Assembly: GCF_000158915.1 (NCBI RefSeq)
Contig: NZ_GG657754.1
Coordinates: 9,521,114 to 9,559,188, forward strand
Direction: 5' to 3'
From: Streptomyces himastatinicus ATCC 53653
GTDB taxonomy: Bacteria; Actinomycetota; Actinomycetes; Streptomycetales; Streptomycetaceae
DNA length: 38,075 nt
A program made the translations under genes and the position numbers. Below are positions 16,428-25,342 of this stretch, piece after piece. The first letter of the stretch is position 1. Every line of letters starts with the position of its first letter. The notes under the pieces are model-generated. The model was not told where the DNA came from. It did no database searches and saw nothing but the letters and a program-made list of their open reading frames with translations.

Positions 16428-17357
16428 ATGGAACTCAGGCAGCTCCGGTATTTCGCGGCCGTCGCCGAGACCCGCCATTTCGGGAGGGCCGCGGAGCGGC
16501 TGCACATGGCCCAGCCCCCGCTGTCCCAGGCGATCCGGCGGCTGGAGGCGGAGCTGGGGGTGGAGCTGTTCGCCCGCACCACCCGGCAGGTCGCCCTGAC
16601 CGGGGCCGGTGAGGTGTTCCGTACCGATGTGGAACGGATCCTCACGGCCGTCGACGAGGCGGTGGCCCGGGTCGGGCGGTTCGCCTCCGGTGTGGAGGGC
16701 GTGCTCCGGATCGGCCTGACGGGCTCCGCCTCGTACCGTCAACTGCCCGTGCTGGCCCGGCTGGTGAAGCGCGAGCTGCCGCAGGTGATCCTGGAGGTGC
16801 ACACCGACATGCTCACGCCCGCCCAGGAAGCGGGGCTGACCGAACGGCGTCTCGACGTCGCCGTGCTGCGTCCGCCGGTGCGGCAGGAGGGCATCGTCCA
16901 CCGCCCCATCGCCACCGAACCCCTGGTGGCCGCCGTCCCCGAGGGGCACTGGCTCGGCGAGGCGGACACCGTCCGGGTGGAGCAGCTGCGCCACGAGAAC
17001 TTCATCATGTACGCGGCCGCGCTCGGCTCCGTCGTGGGCGACGCGGTGGTCCGCAGCTGTCTCGCCTCCGGCTTCTACCCGCACCGCGCGTACGAGGTCA
17101 CCGAGACCTCGGCCGCCCTGGCGCTGGTCGCGGCGGGGCTCGGCGTCGCCGTGCTGCCGGACTCGATCCGGTCCGCACCGCGCGAGGGAGTGGTGTGCAA
17201 GGAGATCGAGGACGCGCTGTGCGTCCGCCTGGACCTCGCCTGGCGCGAGGACGACGACACACCGCTGCTGCGCAACCTCCTGAAGGCGCTGGAGCAGAAC
17301 GACGTGTTCCTCGAAGGAGACTCGGAGGAGAGCGGCATTGAAGATCGTCAAGGTTGA
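16428..17357 (+). CDS. catR: LysR-type regulator of the catechol operon (CatR/CatM-like)
   Basis: A 309-aa LysR regulator: winged helix at residues 1-60 (MELRQLRYFAAVAETRHFGR, then MAQPPLSQAIRRLEAELG) and effector domain at about 90-300 with GLGVAVLPDS near the C-terminus. ATG 16428 has GAGGGGAG upstream. It is expected to activate the cat genes in response to cis,cis-muconate. Unlike the usual divergent catR/catB layout, it is co-directional and its last 20 bp overlap the start of catB, implying translational coupling and one transcript. The symbol is assigned by context. Confidence 0.82.
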   Translation: MELRQLRYFAAVAETRHFGRAAERLHMAQPPLSQAIRRLEAELGVELFARTTRQVALTGAGEVFRTDVERILTAVDEAVARVGRFASGVEGVLRIGLTGSASYRQLPVLARLVKRELPQVILEVHTDMLTPAQEAGLTERRLDVAVLRPPVRQEGIVHRPIATEPLVAAVPEGHWLGEADTVRVEQLRHENFIMYAAALGSVVGDAVVRSCLASGFYPHRAYEVTETSAALALVAAGLGVAVLPDSIRSAPREGVVCKEIEDALCVRLDLAWREDDDTPLLRNLLKALEQNDVFLEGDSEESGIEDRQG

Positions 17358-18441
17358 GGCCATCCCCTTCGCCATCCCCTACACGAAGCCCCTGAGGTTC
17401 GCGAGCGGCGAGGTCCACACCGCCGACCACGTGCTGGTCCGCGTGCACACGGACGAGGGCCTCATGGGGACCGCCGAGGCGCCGCCCCGGCCGTACACCT
17501 ACGGGGAGACCCAGGAGTCGATCGTGGCGGTGATCGACAAGATCTTCGCGCCCCAGATCCTGGGCCTGACACCGCTGGAACGCGAGGCGGTCCACGACAA
17601 GCTCGACCGCACCGTCGGCAACCCGGCCGCCAAGGCCGCCGTCGACATGGCGCTGTGGGACATCCTCGGCCAGGCCGCGGGCATGCCGGTGTCCGGCCTG
17701 CTCGGGGGCTATACCGACCGGATGCGGGTCAGCCACATGGTCGGGTTCGCGCCCACGGACGAGATGGTGGCCGAGGCGCTGCGGATCCGGGACACGTACG
17801 GCATCACCACGTTCAAGGTGAAGGTCGGACGGCAGCCCTACCGCGCCGACGTCGACGCCTGCCGGGCGCTGCGCGAGGCCCTCGGCCCGGACGCCGGGCT
17901 GTACATCGACGGCAACCGCGGCTGGACCGCGTCCGAGTCGGCGCGCGCCCTGCGGGAGATGGCCGACCTCGGCCTGACCTTCGCCGAGGAACTCTGCCCC
18001 GCCGACGATGTGCTGGGACGGCGCTGGCTGGTCGCCCAGAGCCCCGTCCCCTTCATCGCCGACGAGAGCGCCACCCGGGCCGCCGAGGTCACCCGGGAAC
18101 TCCTCGGCGGATCCGCCACCGCCATCAGCATCAAGACCGCCCGCACCGGGTTCACCGCCTCCCAGCGCGTGCTGCACCAGTGCGAGGGGCTGGGTGTCGA
18201 GGTGGTCATGGGCAACCAGATCGACGGCCAGATCGGCACGCTGTGCGCGGTCGCCTTCGGCGCCGCCCACCGGACGGCCTCCCGGTACCCGGGCGAACTG
18301 TCGAACTTCCTCGACATGGAAGACGACCTCCTCGCCGAGCCGCTGACCATCGAGGGCGGCACCCTGCGCATCCGCGAGGGCGCCGGGCTCGGGGTCGACG
18401 TCGACCCCGCCAAGCTGGCCCGCTACCGCCAGGACCGCTGA
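17338..18441 (+). CDS. catB: Muconate cycloisomerase (enolase superfamily)
   Basis: A 367-aa enolase-superfamily enzyme of the muconate-lactonising subgroup. It converts cis,cis-muconate to muconolactone in the catechol branch of the beta-ketoadipate pathway. Catalytic residues are in place: KVKVG motif (Lys160/Lys162), metal ligands Asp191 (DGNRGW), Glu217 (EEL) and Asp242 (DES), and Lys266 (IKTAR). The start is TTG 17338, with GGAGGAG upstream; no ATG/GTG fits the family N-terminus. It overlaps the LysR gene by 20 bp and is followed by catA and catC, which fixes the function better than the fold alone. Confidence 0.9.
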   Translation: MKIVKVEAIPFAIPYTKPLRFASGEVHTADHVLVRVHTDEGLMGTAEAPPRPYTYGETQESIVAVIDKIFAPQILGLTPLEREAVHDKLDRTVGNPAAKAAVDMALWDILGQAAGMPVSGLLGGYTDRMRVSHMVGFAPTDEMVAEALRIRDTYGITTFKVKVGRQPYRADVDACRALREALGPDAGLYIDGNRGWTASESARALREMADLGLTFAEELCPADDVLGRRWLVAQSPVPFIADESATRAAEVTRELLGGSATAISIKTARTGFTASQRVLHQCEGLGVEVVMGNQIDGQIGTLCAVAFGAAHRTASRYPGELSNFLDMEDDLLAEPLTIEGGTLRIREGAGLGVDVDPAKLARYRQDR

Positions 18442-18503
18442 ACGGCCGCGGGCACGACCACCGACACGACCACCGAAACGACCTAGGGACAAGGAACGCC
18501 ATC

Positions 18504-19358
18504 ATGACCGACATCAGCACCGAGCAGGCCACGGCGGCCGCGTCCGGGGCCGCCGCCACCGAGCGGTTCCGCACCAAGGGGCACACCGGCGCGGCCGGGG
18601 CCGACACCGCACGTGTGGACACCCTGGTCTCCGAACTTCTCGCCGCCACCCACGACATCATCCGCCGCCACAAGCTGAGCTACGCCGAGTACGACGCGCT
18701 CAAGGCGTGGCTGATCCAGGTCGGCGAGGACGGCGAATGGCCGCTGTTCCTGGACGTGTGGGTCGAACACGTCGTGGAGGAGGTCGCGAGCGAGAACCGC
18801 GAGGGCAGCAAGGGCACCATCGAGGGCCCGTACTACGTCCCCGGCGCCCCGAGCCTGCCCGCCGAGGCCACTCTGCCCATGCGCGACGGCGAGGAGGGCA
18901 CCCCGCTGCTCTTCCAGGGCCAGGTCACCACCGCGCTCGGCACCCCGCTGCCGGGCGCCGTGATCGAGATGTGGCACGCCGACAACGACGGCTACTACTC
19001 CCAGTTCGCCCCGGGCCTGCCCGAGTGGAACCTGCGCGGCACCGTCGTCGCCGACGCCCAGGGCCACTTCGGGATCCGCACCATCGAACCCGCGCCCTAC
19101 CAGATCCCCACCGACGGCTCCTGCGGACAGCTCATCGCCGCCGCGGGCTGGCACGCCTGGCGTCCCGCACACCTCCACCTGAAGGTGTCGGCGCCCGGCC
19201 ACCAACTCGTCACCACCCAGCTGTACTTCAAGGGCGGCAGCCATGTCGCGGACGACATCGCCCAGGCCGTGAAGCCCGAACTCATCCTCGATCCCGGCCC
19301 CGCGGCGGACGGCGGCGGCCGCGAGGTCACCTACGACTTCGTCCTCGACAAGGCGTGA
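18504..19358 (+). CDS. catA: Catechol 1,2-dioxygenase
   Basis: A 284-aa intradiol dioxygenase that cleaves catechol to cis,cis-muconate using Fe(III). All four iron ligands are recognisable: Tyr164 (NDGYYSQ), Tyr199 (EPAPYQIP), His223 and His225 (PAHLHLKV). The N-terminal helical dimerisation domain (about 35-105) is typical, including EGPYYVPGAP at the domain junction. ATG 18504 has AAGGA upstream. The 62-bp spacer from catB contains short CACGACCACCGA-like direct repeats with no clear role. It is separated from catC by 6 bp. Confidence 0.95.
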   Translation: MTDISTEQATAAASGAAATERFRTKGHTGAAGADTARVDTLVSELLAATHDIIRRHKLSYAEYDALKAWLIQVGEDGEWPLFLDVWVEHVVEEVASENREGSKGTIEGPYYVPGAPSLPAEATLPMRDGEEGTPLLFQGQVTTALGTPLPGAVIEMWHADNDGYYSQFAPGLPEWNLRGTVVADAQGHFGIRTIEPAPYQIPTDGSCGQLIAAAGWHAWRPAHLHLKVSAPGHQLVTTQLYFKGGSHVADDIAQAVKPELILDPGPAADGGGREVTYDFVLDKA

Positions 19359-19364
19359 TGCGCG

Positions 19365-19661
19365 GTGCTGTTCGCGGTACGGATGGACGTCGACCTGCCG
19401 CGCGACCTCGACCCCGAGGTGCGCGCTGACCTGGTGGCGCGTGAGAAGGCGTACTGCCACGACCTCCAGAAGGCGGGCACCTGGGTCCACATCTGGCGGT
19501 GCGTCGGGCAGTACGCCAACCTCAGCGTCTTCGACGTCGAGGACAACGAGGAGCTTCACCGCATCCTGTGGAACCTGCCCCTCTTCCCTTATATGACGAT
19601 CGACGTCACACCCCTGGCCCAGCACCCGTCCGACCTGGCGGCCGAGGGCACCGGGGTGTGA
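19365..19661 (+). CDS. catC: Muconolactone delta-isomerase
   Basis: A 98-aa protein of the family length (about 92-98). It isomerises muconolactone to the beta-ketoadipate enol-lactone and is normally a decamer. Family motifs include LFAVRMDVDLP at the N-terminus, REKAYCHDLQKAGTWVHIWR (residues 27-46), VGQYANLSVFDV and the C-terminal LPLFPYMTIDVTPLAQHP. The start is GTG 19365, six bases after the catA stop, so expression is coupled. The enol-lactone hydrolase and thiolase steps are not encoded nearby. Confidence 0.95.
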   Translation: MLFAVRMDVDLPRDLDPEVRADLVAREKAYCHDLQKAGTWVHIWRCVGQYANLSVFDVEDNEELHRILWNLPLFPYMTIDVTPLAQHPSDLAAEGTGV

Positions 19662-19697
19662 CCGGCAGGACAATCGAAGGAAACGGAGACGGACACC

Positions 19698-20936
19698 ATG
19701 ACGACGGCTGAACCGCGCGTGGCGATCGTGGGAGCGGGGATCGGAGGGCTGACCCTCGGGCTCTTCCTGCGGCAGCGCGGCATCGACGCCGAGATCTTCG
19801 AACGGGCGGAGGAGCTGAAGGAGACCGGCGCTGCGGTGGCACTGTCCGCCAACGCCACGCGGCTGCTGGACGAACTCGGCCTCGGCTCCGCACTCGCGGA
19901 AAGCTCCGCGGTCCCCACCGAACTGGTCTACCGCCACTGGCGCGACGGCCACCGGGTGGCCGCGCACCCGGTCGGCAGCGCGTACCGCGAGCAATATGGC
20001 GCCGCCTACCGCGGTGTGCACCGGGCGGTGTTCCAGACCCTCCTGAGCACCGCGTGGGGCCAGGACGGGCTGCACCTCGGAGCGCGGGTGCGCGGTCTGG
20101 CCGAGGAGCGCGACGGCATGCGCCTGGAGCTGGACGAAGGCCCCGGCGAGGGCCGCTTCGACCTCGTCGTCGGCGCCGACGGCGTCCACTCCGCGGTCCG
20201 CCGCTGGGTGCACGCCGGTGAACCCGCCGCGTACTCGGGCACCAGCGGCTTCCGGGGCCTGGTCCCCGCCGAACGGGTGCCCTCGCTGCCCGATCCGGGT
20301 GCCATCCAGTTCTGGATGGGGCCGGGCGCACACGTCCTGCACTACCCGATCGACCGGCAGGGCACGATCAACTTCCTCGCCGTGGTCCGCGGACCCGCCC
20401 GGTGGACCGCCGATTCCTGGCGCGCCGAGGCCGCTCCGGGTGAACTCACCGCCGCCTTCGACGGATGGCATCCGGCGATGGCCGAAATGGTCACCGGGGC
20501 GCCGCAGAGCGACCGGTGGGCCCTGTTCGGCCAGGACCCGCTGCGCAGCTGGACCCGCGGCCGCGCCGTACTGCTCGGGGACGCCGCGCACGCGATGCTG
20601 CCCCACCACGGGCAGGGCGCCAACCAGACCATCGAGGACGCCGCCACCCTGGCGGACTGCCTGGCCGAGGCGGGCGGACCGGGGAATTACGGCTCCGCGC
20701 TGAGCCGTTACGAGCGGCTGCGCCGCGTCCGCACCCGGCAGGTGCAGCGCAGCTCCTGGGTGACCTCGGACCTGCTGCATCTGCCCGACGGGCCCGCCGC
20801 AGAGCGGCGCGACCGCAAGCTGGCCACCGTGCCCGAGGACTTCGGCTGGATCCACGCGTATGACGTACGTGCCGGACGCGGCGTACGACGTGCCAAGACG
20901 GCGACCGGCGCGGGCCGGTTCGGTCGAGACGGTTGA
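19698..20936 (+). CDS. FAD-dependent aromatic monooxygenase, probable salicylate 1-hydroxylase
   Basis: A 412-aa class A flavoprotein monooxygenase. The FAD motif GAGIGG lies at about residues 11-16 in the N-terminal Rossmann strand, the DG motif at DLVVGADGVHSAVR, and the GD motif at GDAAHAMLPHHGQGANQ. It uses NAD(P)H and O2. The position immediately after catBAC (37 bp gap, ribosome-binding AAGGAAACGGAG) makes decarboxylating hydroxylation of salicylate to catechol the most economical function. A 3-hydroxybenzoate 6-hydroxylase would have the same fold but would produce gentisate, for which no genes are present. Confidence 0.82.
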   Translation: MTTAEPRVAIVGAGIGGLTLGLFLRQRGIDAEIFERAEELKETGAAVALSANATRLLDELGLGSALAESSAVPTELVYRHWRDGHRVAAHPVGSAYREQYGAAYRGVHRAVFQTLLSTAWGQDGLHLGARVRGLAEERDGMRLELDEGPGEGRFDLVVGADGVHSAVRRWVHAGEPAAYSGTSGFRGLVPAERVPSLPDPGAIQFWMGPGAHVLHYPIDRQGTINFLAVVRGPARWTADSWRAEAAPGELTAAFDGWHPAMAEMVTGAPQSDRWALFGQDPLRSWTRGRAVLLGDAAHAMLPHHGQGANQTIEDAATLADCLAEAGGPGNYGSALSRYERLRRVRTRQVQRSSWVTSDLLHLPDGPAAERRDRKLATVPEDFGWIHAYDVRAGRGVRRAKTATGAGRFGRDG

Positions 20937-20969
20937 CACTCCCGCGGGGCTCACTGACCATGCGCAAGA

Positions 20970-20983
20970 TGGGAGCGCTCCCA
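20970..20983. promoter_or_regulatory. CebR-type operator
   Basis: The perfect 14-bp palindrome TGGGAGCGCTCCCA, the established binding site of the Streptomyces LacI-family cellobiose repressor CebR. It is 46 bp upstream of the GH44 gene, so cellobiose/cellotriose should induce the GH44-GH53 pair. Confidence 0.92.
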
Positions 20984-21029
20984 TCTCTCCCCGTCCTCAG
21001 CACGGCCGCCCCGAAGGAGACCCAAGCGC

Positions 21030-23435
21030 ATGACTCGAAGAGCCGCGCCCGCGGCCGTGGTGCTGCTGGTGGCCGCCGCCGGCCTGGCCGGTCCCCAGCA
21101 GGCGAGCGCCTTACCCGACGGGGGAGCGCGGTCCGCCGCCTCCTCCGCCGCCGCGGAAGGCCCCGCCCTCAGCGTCGACACCACCACCGGCCGCAAGGCC
21201 ATCGACCCGCACATCTACGGGATCAACTTCGCCGACGAGGCGCTGGCCGAGGAGCTGCGCCTGCCGGTCCGGCGCTGGGGCGGCAACGCCACCAGCCGCT
21301 ACAACTACAAGCTCGACGCGTACAACGCGGGCCACGACTGGTACTTCGAGAACCTGTACTACGAGAACGGCACCGCCCAGCTCCCGGACGGCTCGCAGGC
21401 CAACAAGTTCGTCGAGCAGGACCGCCGCACCGGCACCGACACCGTGATGACCGTGCCGATGAGCGGCTGGACGACCGCGGCGCGCAACGCCGCCTGCGGC
21501 TTCAGCATCGCCAAGTACGGGCCGCAGAAGGCGAATGACGCCCAGTGGCGCCCGGACTGCGGCAACGGTGTGAAGAGCGACGGCACCAACGTCACCGGCA
21601 ACGACCCGAAGGAAACCAGCGTCCCTGCGGGCCCGGAGTTCACCAAGGGCTGGGTCGAGTACCTGAAGCGCACCTACGGCAGCGCGGACGACGGCGGGGT
21701 CGGCTTCTACAACCTCGACAACGAGCCCGACCTGTGGTGGAGCACCCACCGGGACGTCCACCCGGAGGGCACGGGCTACGACGAGATGCGCGACAGCACG
21801 TACGCCACCGCCGCCGCCATCAAGGACGCCGACCCGGGGGCGCAGACCCTCGGCCCGGTCGGCTGGGGCTTCAACTCCCTGGTCTACTCCGGCCTCGACC
21901 AGAAGACATGCAGCGAGAAGGGCGGCGACTGCTGGTCCAATCCGCCCGACCGGGCGGCCCACGGCGGGCAGCTGTTCGCGCCCTGGTACCTCCAGCAGAT
22001 GAAGGCGTACGAGCAGAGCCACGGCCGCCGCATCCTGGACTACTTCGACGAGCACATCTACCCCCAGCAGACCGGGGTGTTCGGCGGCGGCGTGGACGCG
22101 GCCACCCAGGAGCTGCGGCTGCGCTCCACACGGCAGCTGTGGGACCCGAGTTATGTGGACGAGAGCTGGATCAACCAGCCCGTCCAGTTCATCCCGCGCA
22201 TGCGCTCCCTGGTCGACGAGAACTACCCGGGCACCAAGCTCGCCATTACCGAGTACAACTGGGGCGCCCTCGACCACATCAACGGGGCCCTCGCCCAGGC
22301 CGATGTGCTCGGCATCTTCGGCCGGGAGGGGCTGGACCTCGCCACCCTGTGGGATCCGCCCACGTCCACCGAGCCAGGCGCCTTCGCCTTCCGCATGTTC
22401 CGCAACTACGACGGCAACGGCGGCTCCTTCGGCGACACCGCGGTCCGCGCCGCCAGCGCCGACCAGGACAAGCTCGCGGTGTACGCGGCCGAGCGCAGCA
22501 GTGACAAGGCGCTGACCGTGATGGTCGTCAACAAGACCACCGGTGATCTGACCGCCCCGGTGTCCGTGACCGGCAGCAGCGCGCCGGGTGGCTCGGCGCA
22601 GGTCTACCGGTACGGCCAGGACGATGTCACCGCGATCGAGCACCTGGCCGACCAGCCGCTGACCGACGGCGGTTTCACCGCCACGTTCCCGGCCTACTCC
22701 ATCACCGAGTACGTCCTGCCCGCCGGATCCTCCGAGGCGAAGCCGCCCACCGCGCCCGGCACCCCGTCCGCCACCGCCGTCGCCTCCGACCGGGCCACCC
22801 TCACCTGGGGCGCGTCCACCGCCGGATCGTCCCCGGTGGCGAGCTACCAGGTGTACTCCGGTGACACCACGGGTGCCCCGGTCGCCACGGTCGACGCCCC
22901 CGCCACGAGCACCACCGTCACCGGACTGTCCCCGGCCACCGCCTACACCTTCCGCGTCGTGGCCAAGGACACCGCGGGCCGCAGCTCCCCGCCCTCGGCC
23001 CCGGTGCGGGTGACCACGGCCGGGGCCCCGGCGTCCGCCTGCACGGTCGGCTACGCGGTGGGCAGCGACTGGGGCAGCGGCTTCACGGCCACCGTCACCA
23101 TCACCAACAAGGGCCCTACCGTGAACGGCTGGCAGCTCGGCTTCTCCTTCACCGGCAACCAGAAGGTCACCCAGGGCTGGAACGGGACCTGGAGCCAGAA
23201 CGCCACCGCGGTCACCGTGAAGGACGCGGGCTGGAACGCCACCCTGGCCACCGGCTCCTCCACCACCATCGGCTTCAACGGCTCCTACACCGGCGGCAAT
23301 CCCGCACCCCGGGACTTCACCCTGAACGGCAAGCCGTGCACCGCCCCCGGCACCGCGGCCGCCGCACACATCGCGCCACCGGTGGGCCATGCGCCCGGCC
23401 CGGACGCGTTGCCGGACCGGAGGAGGACACGATGA
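21030..23435 (+). CDS. Secreted GH44 glycosidase with FnIII and CBM2 domains
   Basis: An 801-aa secreted glycosidase. A signal peptide of about 27 residues (basic MTRR, hydrophobic core, ASA cleavage) precedes a GH44-type catalytic domain (about 45-565). The likely acid/base is Glu232 (LDNEPDLW) and the nucleophile Glu408 (AITEYNWG). A fibronectin-III linker (about 572-665) and a CBM2 cellulose-binding module (about 668-771) follow. GH44 enzymes are endoglucanases or xyloglucanases. About 30 unstructured residues extend past CBM2 to a stop that overlaps the next start by 4 bp. It is controlled by the CebR box upstream. Confidence 0.9.
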   Translation: MTRRAAPAAVVLLVAAAGLAGPQQASALPDGGARSAASSAAAEGPALSVDTTTGRKAIDPHIYGINFADEALAEELRLPVRRWGGNATSRYNYKLDAYNAGHDWYFENLYYENGTAQLPDGSQANKFVEQDRRTGTDTVMTVPMSGWTTAARNAACGFSIAKYGPQKANDAQWRPDCGNGVKSDGTNVTGNDPKETSVPAGPEFTKGWVEYLKRTYGSADDGGVGFYNLDNEPDLWWSTHRDVHPEGTGYDEMRDSTYATAAAIKDADPGAQTLGPVGWGFNSLVYSGLDQKTCSEKGGDCWSNPPDRAAHGGQLFAPWYLQQMKAYEQSHGRRILDYFDEHIYPQQTGVFGGGVDAATQELRLRSTRQLWDPSYVDESWINQPVQFIPRMRSLVDENYPGTKLAITEYNWGALDHINGALAQADVLGIFGREGLDLATLWDPPTSTEPGAFAFRMFRNYDGNGGSFGDTAVRAASADQDKLAVYAAERSSDKALTVMVVNKTTGDLTAPVSVTGSSAPGGSAQVYRYGQDDVTAIEHLADQPLTDGGFTATFPAYSITEYVLPAGSSEAKPPTAPGTPSATAVASDRATLTWGASTAGSSPVASYQVYSGDTTGAPVATVDAPATSTTVTGLSPATAYTFRVVAKDTAGRSSPPSAPVRVTTAGAPASACTVGYAVGSDWGSGFTATVTITNKGPTVNGWQLGFSFTGNQKVTQGWNGTWSQNATAVTVKDAGWNATLATGSSTTIGFNGSYTGGNPAPRDFTLNGKPCTAPGTAAAAHIAPPVGHAPGPDALPDRRRTR

Positions 23436-24553
23436 CCGCGTACGCCTTCGGACGCACGCTCAGGGCCGCCCTGCTCGCCACCGTGCTCGCCCTGGCGGCG
23501 GCCCTGCTCACGGTGCCCGCCAAGGCGTCCGCCGTGAACGCCCTCAGCATGCGCGGCGCCGATGTGTCGACCGCGCAGCGCGCCCTCGACCTCGGCGCCA
23601 AGTACTACGACGCGGCCGGCAACGCCGCCGACCCCCTCGACATCCTCAAGGGCGCCGGCGTCAACTACGTCCGCCTGCGGGTCTGGAACAACCCCGCCAG
23701 CGGCTACAACAACAAGGCCAAGGTGCTGGCCTACGCCAAGACGGTCAGGGCCAAGGGCCTGAAGCTGCTGGTCGACTTCCACTACTCGGACACCTGGGCC
23801 GACCCGGGTAAGCAGTACAAGCCCGCGGCCTGGGCGAGCCACGGCATCGGCCAGCTCCGGACCGACGTCTACAACTACACGTACGACGTCTGCAACAGCC
23901 TCAAGGCCCAGGGCACCGCCCCGGACAGCGTGCAGATCGGCAACGAGATCAACGTCGGCATGCTGTGGAACGACGGCAAGGTGGTCAACAACGACTTCAC
24001 CAACCTCAGCCTGCTGCTGAAGGCGGGCTACAACGCCACCAAGGCGTGCAACAGCGGCACCCAGGTGATCATCCACACCGCGAACGCGGACAGCGACGCG
24101 CACGCGCGCTGGTTCTACGACGGGATCAAGGCGAAAGGCGTCAGCTGGGACCTCACCGGGCTGTCGTACTACTGCATGTGGCACGGCTCGCTGTCCACCC
24201 TGTACGACGTCACCGCCGACATGCGGTCCCGGTACGGCAAGGACGTCGTCATCGCCGAGACCGCGTACCCCTTCACCACGGCCAACGCCGACAGCACCGG
24301 CAACTCGGTCACCTCCGGCTGCTCGGGCTATCCGCTCACCTGGACCGGCCAGGCCGCCAACTTCACCGACGTCCAGAACACCGCCCGCAACGCCGGTGCG
24401 ATCGGTGTCTTCTACTGGGAGCCCACCTGGTACGCGGTCCCCGGCAACGGCTGGGACCCGGCCGACATCAACAACAGCGGGGACGGCTGGGACAACATGG
24501 CCGTCTTCAACTGGACCGGCCACCTGAACCCGGACATCCGGTGGACCTCATAG
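23432..24553 (+). CDS. Secreted GH53 arabinogalactan endo-beta-1,4-galactanase
   Basis: A 373-aa secreted enzyme that hydrolyses beta-1,4-galactan side chains of pectin. A signal peptide of about 34 residues ends near KASA; the rest is a single GH53 barrel. The acid/base is Glu172 in IGNEINVGMLW and the nucleophile Glu276 in VIAETAYPF. The N-terminal signature MRGADVS and GVNYVRLRVWNNP are typical. ATG 23432 overlaps the GH44 stop (ATGA) and has GGAGGAGG upstream, so it is translated from the same CebR-controlled message. Confidence 0.93.
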   Translation: MTAYAFGRTLRAALLATVLALAAALLTVPAKASAVNALSMRGADVSTAQRALDLGAKYYDAAGNAADPLDILKGAGVNYVRLRVWNNPASGYNNKAKVLAYAKTVRAKGLKLLVDFHYSDTWADPGKQYKPAAWASHGIGQLRTDVYNYTYDVCNSLKAQGTAPDSVQIGNEINVGMLWNDGKVVNNDFTNLSLLLKAGYNATKACNSGTQVIIHTANADSDAHARWFYDGIKAKGVSWDLTGLSYYCMWHGSLSTLYDVTADMRSRYGKDVVIAETAYPFTTANADSTGNSVTSGCSGYPLTWTGQAANFTDVQNTARNAGAIGVFYWEPTWYAVPGNGWDPADINNSGDGWDNMAVFNWTGHLNPDIRWTS

Positions 24554-24610
24554 CCACCTCACATCCATGTCATCGCACACACGATCGATTACCTGGGTAC
24601 ACTTGCCGTC

Positions 24611-25237
24611 ATGGGCGCGTATCTCCAGGGCTCGCTCTTCGACCAGGCCGACACCATCGGCCTCGGCCCGCTGCACGGGGTGCGCAGGACCGAGCTGCGG
24701 GACGGGGCCTGGATCGATGTGCTGAGCGGGTGGCTGAGCGGGGCGGACACGCTGTTCGCCCGGCTCGCCACCGAGGTCCCGTGGAAGGCCGAGCGGCGGC
24801 GGATGTACGACCGTACGGTGCAGGTCCCGCGGCTGCTCGCCTTCTACGGCGCGGACGACGCCCTGCCCCACCCCGTCCTCGCCGAGGCCCGGGACGCGCT
24901 CTCCGCGCACTACGCGGCCGAGCTGGGCGAACCGTTCGCCACGGCCGGGCTGTGCTACTACCGCGACGGCCACGACAGCGTGGCCTGGCACGGCGACCGG
25001 ACCGGCCGCGGCCGCAGGGAGGACACCATGGTCGCCATCCTGTCCGTGGGTGCGCCACGCGATCTGCTGCTCCGCCCCCGCGGTGGCGGGGCCACCGTGC
25101 GGCGCCCGCTCGGACACGGCGATCTCCTCGTGATGGGCGGCTCCTGCCAGCGGACCTGGGAACACGCGATCCCCAAGACCTCGCGGACCACCGGACCGCG
25201 GATCAGTGTGCAATTCCGGCCCGCCGGTGTGCGCTGA
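24611..25237 (+). CDS. AlkB-family 2-oxoglutarate/Fe(II) dioxygenase
   Basis: A 208-aa dioxygenase expected to repair alkylated bases in DNA or RNA by oxidative demethylation. The iron-binding triad is His127 and Asp129 (WHGD) plus His185 (WEHAIPK), and the 2-oxoglutarate-binding Arg197 lies in RISVQFR. Substrate-side residues include CYYRDGHDSVAWH. ATG 24611 gives the normal N-terminus. It is a single gene between the GH53 gene and the IclR remnant. No adaptive-response or LexA-like site was seen upstream. Confidence 0.88.
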   Translation: MGAYLQGSLFDQADTIGLGPLHGVRRTELRDGAWIDVLSGWLSGADTLFARLATEVPWKAERRRMYDRTVQVPRLLAFYGADDALPHPVLAEARDALSAHYAAELGEPFATAGLCYYRDGHDSVAWHGDRTGRGRREDTMVAILSVGAPRDLLLRPRGGGATVRRPLGHGDLLVMGGSCQRTWEHAIPKTSRTTGPRISVQFRPAGVR

Positions 25238-25342
25238 GCACCTGGCCCCTTGAGCCGACCAGCGCTTTGCCCGATGCTCGTGCAGGAACCATGCACCCGC
25301 TCGGGCCCCTGGCTGGTGCGATCGCGAGGAAGGTGGCGGCGG

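Noticed and set aside
18442..18503. Direct repeats CACGACCACCGA between catB and catA
   Set aside because: Two to three imperfect short copies in a 62-bp spacer; no regulatory geometry and probably simple sequence.
18483..20984. Minus-strand open frame of 833 codons opposite catA, catC and the flavin hydroxylase
   Set aside because: It is a mirror of G/C-biased third positions in well-supported plus-strand genes; its translation is low-complexity Gly/Arg/Val with no domain.
24554..24610. SOS or adaptive-response operator upstream of alkB
   Set aside because: No LexA-like palindrome or other dyad was found in the 57-bp gap.
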